Of a stretch of 64,000 nt of DNA, positions 59,223-64,000 are shown one piece after another. The translations under genes were made by a program, and so were the position numbers. Position 1 is the first letter of the stretch. Each line of letters begins with the position of its first letter. Below the pieces are notes generated by a model. That model was not told where the DNA came from, searched no databases, and saw only the letters and a program-made list of their open reading frames with translations. The DNA is from Streptomyces iranensis (lineage in GTDB: Bacteria > Actinomycetota > Actinomycetes > Streptomycetales > Streptomycetaceae). The DNA lies in the NCBI RefSeq assembly GCF_017874715.1, contig NZ_JAGGLR010000035.1:49352-113351 (forward strand), written 5' to 3'.

Positions 59223-60758
59223 TTACGCCGGGATGCGGTCCTCGAGGGCGGCGTCCCGCTTGACCACCGCGTTGTGCCGCTCGGTCCAGGTGGCCAGCGC
59301 CATCTCGCAGGCGTGGTCCACATGGCGCAGCCCGGTCAGGTCGAGCTCCACCTCGCGCTCACGGGGCAGCCCCTCCAGCTCGTCCAGCAGCTTGGGCAGC
59401 CGCAGGAAGGTCGCGTTGCCGCGCACCCGGACGTGCAGGGGCTTCTCTCCGGCGTCGGCGCCGGCGCCGTCCTCGCGCCCGGTGACCTCGACATGCACAT
59501 GCGAGGTCTCCCAGGCGGTCTTGGCCACGGCCATCAGCAGACCGATGATCACGCCCTCGAACATATTGGTGATCACGATCGCGCCGGCGGTGACGATCAG
59601 GATGATCGCCTCACCCCGGTGGCTCTTCCACAGCGGCACCAGATCCTTGGTCGGGATCAGCTTCCAGCCGGAGTACACCAGCACACCGGCGAGCGTCGCC
59701 ACCGGGATGATGCCCAGCGCCGAGGGGAAGAGCACCGCGAAGACCAGCAGCCACACACCGTGCAGCACCCGCGACGCCTTCGTCTTCGCACCGGCCTGCA
59801 CATTGGCCGCGCTCCGCACGATCACCGCGGTCATCGGCAGCGCACCGAGCAGACCGCACACCGTGTTGCCCGCGCCCTGCGCCATCAGCTCCTTGTTGTA
59901 GTCGGTGCGCGGACCGTCGTGCAGCCGGTCCACGGCCGCGGCGCTGAACAGGCTCTCGGCGGAGGCGATCAGCGTGAACGCGAGCACGGTGCCGATGACG
60001 CCCACCTCGGCGAGGGCCTGGAACTCACCCCCGCCGGGCGGCTGGATGGCGTCCAGCAGACCCTTGACCTCGACCCGCGCGATCGGCAGGTCGAAGATCG
60101 CGGTCGCGGCCGTGGCGAGTGCGACGGCCGCCAGCGGCGCGGGCAGCACCTTGGCGCCCTGGCGGAAGCGCGGCCACAGCACCAGGATGACGATCGTCCC
60201 GGCGCCCACGGCGACCGCCTTCAGGGCGTCCGAGGAACCGGCCACATCCCCGATGAGCCCCGGAATGCTGAAGATCTTGTCGAGCCCGCTGCTCGGGGCC
60301 TTGGTGTCGGCGAGCGCGTACAGCTGTCCGGCGATCAGCACCAGGCCGATGCCCGCGAGCATGCCCTGCACCACGGCGACGGAGATCGCCCGGAACCATC
60401 GGCCGAGGCCGAGCGCGCCCATGGCCAGCTGGAGCAGTCCGGAGATGAGGACGAGGACGCCGAGCGCGGCGACGCCGTATTGCTCCACGGCCTCGTAGAC
60501 CAGGACGGTCAGACCGGCGGCCGGGCCGGACACCTGCAGGCTGCTGCCCGGCAGGAAGCCGGTGACCAGCCCGCCGACGATGCCGGTGATCAGGCCGAGC
60601 TCGGCCGGCACACCGGAGGCGACCGCCACCCCCACGCACAGGGGGACGGCCACCAGGAAGACGACGAGAGAAGCGGTGAAGTCGGCGCGGAAGGTTCCGG
60701 CGCCGGATGAGCCTGAGGTGCCTCCGGCACCACGGAAACGGTCAAGGAGATTTCGCAT
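59223..60758 (-). CDS. SulP-family anion transporter
   Basis: A 511-residue SLC26/SulP transporter with about 10-12 hydrophobic helices (15-410) and a short cytoplasmic C-terminal STAS-like region (about 435-511; VRVRGNATFLRLPKLLDEL). Family motifs: SLVVFLVAVPLCVGVAVASG in helix 1 and LPGSSLQVSGPAAGL after helix 2-3. Substrates in the family are sulfate, bicarbonate or other anions. Start ATG at 60758. The bicarbonate or sulfate choice cannot be made from sequence; no carbonic anhydrase gene is adjacent within the window. Confidence 0.92.
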   Translation of the reverse strand: MRNLLDRFRGAGGTSGSSGAGTFRADFTASLVVFLVAVPLCVGVAVASGVPAELGLITGIVGGLVTGFLPGSSLQVSGPAAGLTVLVYEAVEQYGVAALGVLVLISGLLQLAMGALGLGRWFRAISVAVVQGMLAGIGLVLIAGQLYALADTKAPSSGLDKIFSIPGLIGDVAGSSDALKAVAVGAGTIVILVLWPRFRQGAKVLPAPLAAVALATAATAIFDLPIARVEVKGLLDAIQPPGGGEFQALAEVGVIGTVLAFTLIASAESLFSAAAVDRLHDGPRTDYNKELMAQGAGNTVCGLLGALPMTAVIVRSAANVQAGAKTKASRVLHGVWLLVFAVLFPSALGIIPVATLAGVLVYSGWKLIPTKDLVPLWKSHRGEAIILIVTAGAIVITNMFEGVIIGLLMAVAKTAWETSHVHVEVTGREDGAGADAGEKPLHVRVRGNATFLRLPKLLDELEGLPREREVELDLTGLRHVDHACEMALATWTERHNAVVKRDAALEDRIPA

Positions 60759-60936
60759 GAGGGTTGCCTCCAGTGCGCCCCGTCACCGGCTCATGGGCAG
60801 GCGGGGGCACGGCATAGCGCTACGTCAGTGGGATCGATGGAATCGGTCGCTGGCGGTTGAGATCGCTTGCTGCGAGACGCGTGAAAAGCGTTGAGAAATG
60901 CGTGAGACGGACCGCCGGGCTACGGCGGTGTAGCTC

Positions 60937-61323
60937 TCAGCAGCGGAAGATCTGGAGGATGACGGGCAGCTCGCCCGATCTCGACACCGGAACGGCTTGC
61001 CGTCCGGTGACCGAGGTGGAGATGGCGGTACGCGGCGCTGGAACACCGGCATCGCAACCGCACACACATCCGTATTTGCCGCTCGGTGTGGGAGCGGTGA
61101 GCGGGGCCCTTCCGCGGAGCCCCTTGCAATCTTCAGTTCCGTGGTCGCCGTGCGCGGATACCAATGATTCGGTGGTCGGCCGCGGATCGGCTGATGCGGT
61201 GGCGCTGACCGTTTCGGGATGGATGACCTGCGCGGACGCGGAATCGGCCGCGATGAAGAGGGCGAGCAACACGGCAACCGCCGTTACCAGTGCGTGAGCG
61301 GTATGCCGGATCGTCCTCACCAT
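60937..61323 (-). CDS. Small secreted cysteine-containing protein
   Basis: A 128-residue exported protein. The signal peptide (VRTIRHTAHALVTAVAVLLA, then ADSASA) is likely cleaved before QVIHPE at about residue 32. The mature part is ~97 residues, low in aromatic residues, with Cys in GTEDCKGLR, KYGCVCGCDAG and at the extreme C-terminus LQIFRC. No family is recognised. The ATG at 61323 has AAGGGGG five bases before it; an upstream ATG at 61368 would bury the signal. Confidence 0.65.
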   Translation of the reverse strand: MVRTIRHTAHALVTAVAVLLALFIAADSASAQVIHPETVSATASADPRPTTESLVSAHGDHGTEDCKGLRGRAPLTAPTPSGKYGCVCGCDAGVPAPRTAISTSVTGRQAVPVSRSGELPVILQIFRC

Positions 61324-61632
61324 CGCCCCCTTCCCGTACGTATAGACACCGAGCCCTATTGTGTCCATGAGACTGTGACCATTTGCAAGTCGATATGTAA
61401 CCGACTTGTGAACTTGGAGTCATCGAACAGGACTGTTTCGTTCCGGGCGCCCTGGTCGGCGCGGGCGCAAAGCGGCCTCCCCGTCACGCCGGATGGCGCG
61501 TAAAAATTAATTCATCGAACAATGAATAAGAAATTCATAAGAGCCAGGAGGAATGGGCCACCCGTGCGAGGATGGCGGAGAACACCTACGCAGCACACGC
61601 ACAAGCCGCACAGGCATGAGGAGAGCCGCACC
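61324..61632. promoter_or_regulatory. Divergent region with AT-rich island before proC
   Basis: About 310 bases without a gene. It holds two inverted repeats: CAAGTCG-N9-CGACTTG (61386-61408) and ATTCAT-N6-ATGAAT (61510-61527). The stretch 61501-61540 is unusually AT-rich for this genome and repeats AATTCAT at 61509 and 61533, 24 bases apart. These are candidate binding sites for regulators of proC or the secreted protein. Confidence 0.5.
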
Positions 61633-62442
61633 ATGACGGAGAAGGTCGCCGTGCTCGGCACGGGAAAGATCGGCGAAGCCCTTCTCAGCGGAATGATCCG
61701 AGGCGGCTGGTCGCCGTCCGACCTGCTGGTCACGGCCCGCCGCCCCGAGCGCGCCGAGGAGCTCCGGTCGCGCTACGGCGTCGAGGCCGTCTCCAACGCC
61801 GAGGCCGCCAAGGCCGCCGAGACCCTCATCCTCACCGTCAAACCGCAGGACATGGGCGCCCTGCTCGACGAGCTCGCCCCGCACGTCCCCGCCGACCGGC
61901 TGGTCGTCTCCGGCGCCGCCGGCATCCCCACCTCCTTCTTCGAGGTGCGCCTGGCCGCCGGCACCCCGGTCGTCCGGGTCATGACCAACACCCCGGCGCT
62001 GGTCGACGAGGCCATGTCCGTCATCTCGGCGGGCAGCCACGCCAACGAGGAGCACCTCGCCCACACCGAGGCGATCTTCGGCGGCGTCGGCAAGACGCTG
62101 CGCGTGCCCGAGTCCCAGCAGGACGCCGCGACCGCGCTCTCCGGCTCCGGCCCGGCCTACTTCTACTTCCTCGTCGAGGCGATGACCGACGCGGGCATCC
62201 TGCTGGGCCTGCCCCGCGACAAGGCCCATGACCTGATCGTCCAGGCGGCCATCGGCGCGGCGGTGATGCTGCGCGACAGCGATCAGCACCCGGTCAAGCT
62301 GCGCGAGGCCGTGACCTCCCCGGCGGGCACCACCATCAACGCCATCCGCGAACTGGAGAGCCACGGGGTGCGCGCCGCGCTGATCGCCGCGCTGGAGGCG
62401 GCCCGCGACCGCAGCCGCGAGCTCGCCTCCGGCAACAGCTGA
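61633..62442 (+). CDS. proC: Pyrroline-5-carboxylate reductase ProC
   Basis: A 269-residue NAD(P)H-dependent enzyme making proline from pyrroline-5-carboxylate. The Rossmann motif is VLGTGKIGEALLSGMI (6-21), the substrate region ALSGSGPAYFYFLVEAM and the C-terminal SPAGTTINAIRELESHGVR, both diagnostic. Length is normal. The ATG at 61633 follows GAGGAGAG. Confidence 0.96.
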   Translation: MTEKVAVLGTGKIGEALLSGMIRGGWSPSDLLVTARRPERAEELRSRYGVEAVSNAEAAKAAETLILTVKPQDMGALLDELAPHVPADRLVVSGAAGIPTSFFEVRLAAGTPVVRVMTNTPALVDEAMSVISAGSHANEEHLAHTEAIFGGVGKTLRVPESQQDAATALSGSGPAYFYFLVEAMTDAGILLGLPRDKAHDLIVQAAIGAAVMLRDSDQHPVKLREAVTSPAGTTINAIRELESHGVRAALIAALEAARDRSRELASGNS

Positions 62443-62494
62443 CGGAGAGCCCGACGAAGAGCCCGACGGAGAGCCTGACGAAGAGCCGCTTCGC

Positions 62495-63514
62495 TCAGGC
62501 GGGCGGCAGCAGCCCGACCGCCGCATACGCCTCGTCCACCCGGGGCCGGGCCAGCCCACGCGCCCGCTCGGCCCCGGCCCGCAGCACCCCGTCCACATAC
62601 GACGGGTCGGCGCACAGCTCGGCGTGCCGGGACTGAAGCGGACGCAGCACCTCCAGCACCGCCTCCGCCGTGGCCCCCTTCAGCGCCCCGTACGAGCTGA
62701 ACTCGTCGGCCAGCGCCTCCGGCTTGCCATCCGTGCACGAGGCGAGAACGTCCAGCAGATTGGCCACCCCCGGCTGCTCCGCCCGGTCGTACCGCACCTC
62801 GGTACCGCTGTCCGTGACCGCCCGCATGACCTTCTTCCGCACCACATCCGGCTCGTCGAGCAGATAGACGATGCCCGCCGTCTCCGCGTGCGACTTCCCC
62901 ATCTTCGAGGTCGGATCCTGCAGATCCATCACCCGCGCCGAGACCCGCGGATTGGTGGCCCGGGGCACGGTGAAGACCGGTCCGTACCGCTGGTTGAAGC
63001 GCTGCGCCAGATCCCGGGCCAGCTCCACATGTTGCGTCTGGTCCTCGCCGACCGGCACCTCATGCGTTCCGTAGACGAGGATGTCGGCCGCCATCAGCGC
63101 CGGATAGGTGAGCAGTGACAGCCGTACGCTCCCCCCTCTCGCCTGCTCCCGCGCGGACTTCTCCTTGTACTGGATCATCCGCCGCATCTCGCCGTCGGTG
63201 GCCGTGCACTCCATGAGATAGGACAGCCGCGCGTGCTCATCCACATGGCTCTGGACGAACAGCGTGCAGAGCTCGGGATCGAGCCCCGAGGCGAGCAGCA
63301 GTGTGGCGGCCTGCCGGGTGAGCCGCCGCACCCGCGCCGGATCGTGCTCCACCGTGAGTGCGTGCAGATCGACGACGCAGAACAGCGCGTCGGCGCGGTG
63401 CTGGTCCTCCTGGACCCACCGGCGTACGGCCCCGAGGTAGTTGCCGAGGGTCAGATGTCCGCTCGGTTTGATCCCACTGAAGATCCGGCGCCGTGCCGTC
63501 TTCGTCTCTGTCAT
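62495..63514 (-). CDS. trpS: Tryptophanyl-tRNA synthetase (auxiliary, attenuator-controlled type)
   Basis: A 339-residue class I synthetase charging tRNA-Trp. The HIGH-like motif is PSGHLTLGNYLGA (about 17-29) and the KMSKS-like motif is SKMGKSHAE. VGEDQTQHVELARDLAQRFN is the usual Trp/ATP site. The segment upstream contains a leader peptide with two adjacent Trp codons and a terminator hairpin, as described for the auxiliary, indolmycin-resistant trpRS1 gene of S. coelicolor; by that position and genome neighbourhood (proC nearby) I take this as its orthologue, without having compared sequences. The ATG at 63514 has GGGAGA upstream. Confidence 0.94.
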   Translation of the reverse strand: MTETKTARRRIFSGIKPSGHLTLGNYLGAVRRWVQEDQHRADALFCVVDLHALTVEHDPARVRRLTRQAATLLLASGLDPELCTLFVQSHVDEHARLSYLMECTATDGEMRRMIQYKEKSAREQARGGSVRLSLLTYPALMAADILVYGTHEVPVGEDQTQHVELARDLAQRFNQRYGPVFTVPRATNPRVSARVMDLQDPTSKMGKSHAETAGIVYLLDEPDVVRKKVMRAVTDSGTEVRYDRAEQPGVANLLDVLASCTDGKPEALADEFSSYGALKGATAEAVLEVLRPLQSRHAELCADPSYVDGVLRAGAERARGLARPRVDEAYAAVGLLPPA

Positions 63515-63585
63515 CTCTCCGCGTCTCCCGCTGTGTCGGGACCGCCGACCCGGTCGGCCGGGATTCGCGGGAGGGAGAAACGCGA

Positions 63586-63608
63586 ACGGCCGCCGGAGCG
63601 GCGGCCGT
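63586..63608 (-). terminator. Attenuator terminator hairpin before trpS
   Basis: A perfect 10-bp stem (63586-63595 with 63599-63608) closing a 3-nt loop, followed on the minus strand by TTCGCGTTTCT. It lies between the Trp leader peptide and trpS. The leader segment GGCGGCCGCC at about 63632-63641 could pair with it and prevent termination. Confidence 0.75.
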
Positions 63609-63642
63609 GGTTGCGCATGTGCTTGATAAGGGGCGGCCGCCG

Positions 63643-63684
63643 TCAGGCGGCCCACCACCGTGGGTGAACACATGCGCTCGTCAT
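63643..63684 (-). CDS. Trp leader peptide of trpS
   Basis: A 13-residue peptide MTSACVHPRWWAA with adjacent TGG codons at positions 10-11, ATG at 63684 and TGA at 63643-63645. Stalling on the two Trp codons when charged Trp-tRNA is low would favour the antiterminator and raise trpS expression. A TACTGT at 63697-63692 could be its -10 element, which would place the transcript start at or near the ATG (leaderless). Confidence 0.85.
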   Translation of the reverse strand: MTSACVHPRWWAA

Positions 63685-63725
63685 GCCATAGACAGTACGC
63701 CCTGACGGGGGGTCCGGCCATGGGT

Positions 63726-64000
63726 TTGATGGTCCTCGGGGCGTCGTGTAGTGTTCACCGAGTTGCCACGGAGCCCTACGGGGAAACGCGGCGACCATCG
63801 AGCCGCACCGGCGGCAAACCACTACTGCACGGCCCCTCATCGGGATGGATTTCGGCATGCCGGAATTCGGACCGGGGAACTCGATTATGAGCATCCGGGG
63901 GAATCCGCTAAAGTAGTGGACACGCCGGAAGGCGCGAAAGACCCCGCTCCAGCAGGGGGCCGGAAACGGAATTCGGATCGGAAACGACCGGAAATCGGAT
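63726..64000 (+). promoter_or_regulatory. Probable rRNA operon promoter and leader region
   Basis: A -35 TTGATG (63726-63731), 17-bp spacer and -10 TAGTGT (63749-63754) form a good promoter; a second possibility is TTATGA (63885-63890), 18 bp, TAAAGT (63909-63914). Downstream comes AGTAGTGGACACGCC with the hairpin CGCC-GGAA-GGCG (63923-63934) and CCCC...GGGG stems. These short sequences and tandem promoters are what I recall before Streptomyces 16S rRNA genes. No rRNA gene body is inside the window, so this rests on the upstream sequence only. Confidence 0.55.

Overview
The window is high-GC actinobacterial chromosome, almost certainly Streptomyces or a close relative. The evidence is third-position G/C codon bias, many GTG and some TTG starts, a near absence of TTA codons, and gene families typical of the genus: a SigE/CseABC cluster, a GlnRII-like regulator, an HTH/DUF397/HATPase triad, DUF2993, DUF3099 and BACON proteins. 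No tRNA or rRNA gene body lies inside the window, but the last ~270 bases look like the promoter/leader region of an rRNA operon that would begin just beyond position 64000.

Layout. (1) 1-10.5 kb: a sulfur and envelope cluster with a truncated nitrobindin-like protein, DsrE, DUF3099, an SseC-like DUF1416 protein, a rhodanese-type sulfurtransferase with an upstream Cys-containing leader peptide and hairpins, an LmeA-like DUF2993 protein, a Gln-rich membrane protein, a ThiS/MoaD protein, a heterodimeric ABC exporter and an alpha/beta hydrolase. (2) 10.5-17.6 kb: GlnRII-like regulator, LacI regulator, an SDR/TetR divergent pair, and a membrane-anchored HtrA-like protease followed by a two-component system. 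(3) 17.6-24 kb: a 25-bp minisatellite inside long inverted repeats, a third ABC exporter, a Lys-rich microprotein, a second DUF2993 protein, an RRM protein and an OYE-family flavin oxidoreductase. (4) 24-33.4 kb, the accessory region: a 39-residue peptide translationally coupled to a stand-alone PIMT-like methyltransferase (a candidate aspartimide RiPP locus), a ~380-bp palindrome, the HTH/DUF397/anti-sigma-like ATPase triad, and two NLR-like STAND NTPases (NB-ARC-TPR and NACHT-LRR). (5) 33.4-37.6 kb: secreted M23 peptidase, TetR/MFS drug-efflux pair with a large operator palindrome, AraC regulator and VOC protein. (6) 37.6-63.7 kb, core: sigE-cseA-cseB-cseC, mutY, disA, radA, a sigma-like/BACON membrane protein, Ppx/GppA, sugar isomerase, TetR, ilvD, two PQQ-type Ser/Thr kinases, SH3 protein, SulP transporter, proC, and trpS behind a Trp-codon attenuator.

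How it works together. The envelope-stress system (sigE/cse), DNA-integrity genes (disA-radA-mutY) and amino-acid supply genes (ilvD, proC, trpS, sulfurtransferase) are housekeeping or stress functions. Two of them appear to sense amino-acid or charged-tRNA supply through leader peptides: Cys codons before the sulfurtransferase and a TGGTGG pair before trpS. TTA codons, which need the developmentally regulated bldA tRNA, were found by eye in only four genes: one ABC-exporter subunit and three genes of the accessory region (HTH regulator, ATPase, NB-ARC protein). This suggests those functions are tied to development or secondary metabolism. The best candidates for something new are the peptide/PIMT pair at 24.0-25.2 kb and the NLR pair at 27.6-33.1 kb.

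All calls rest on reading the sequence and on remembered family knowledge. No searches were run.
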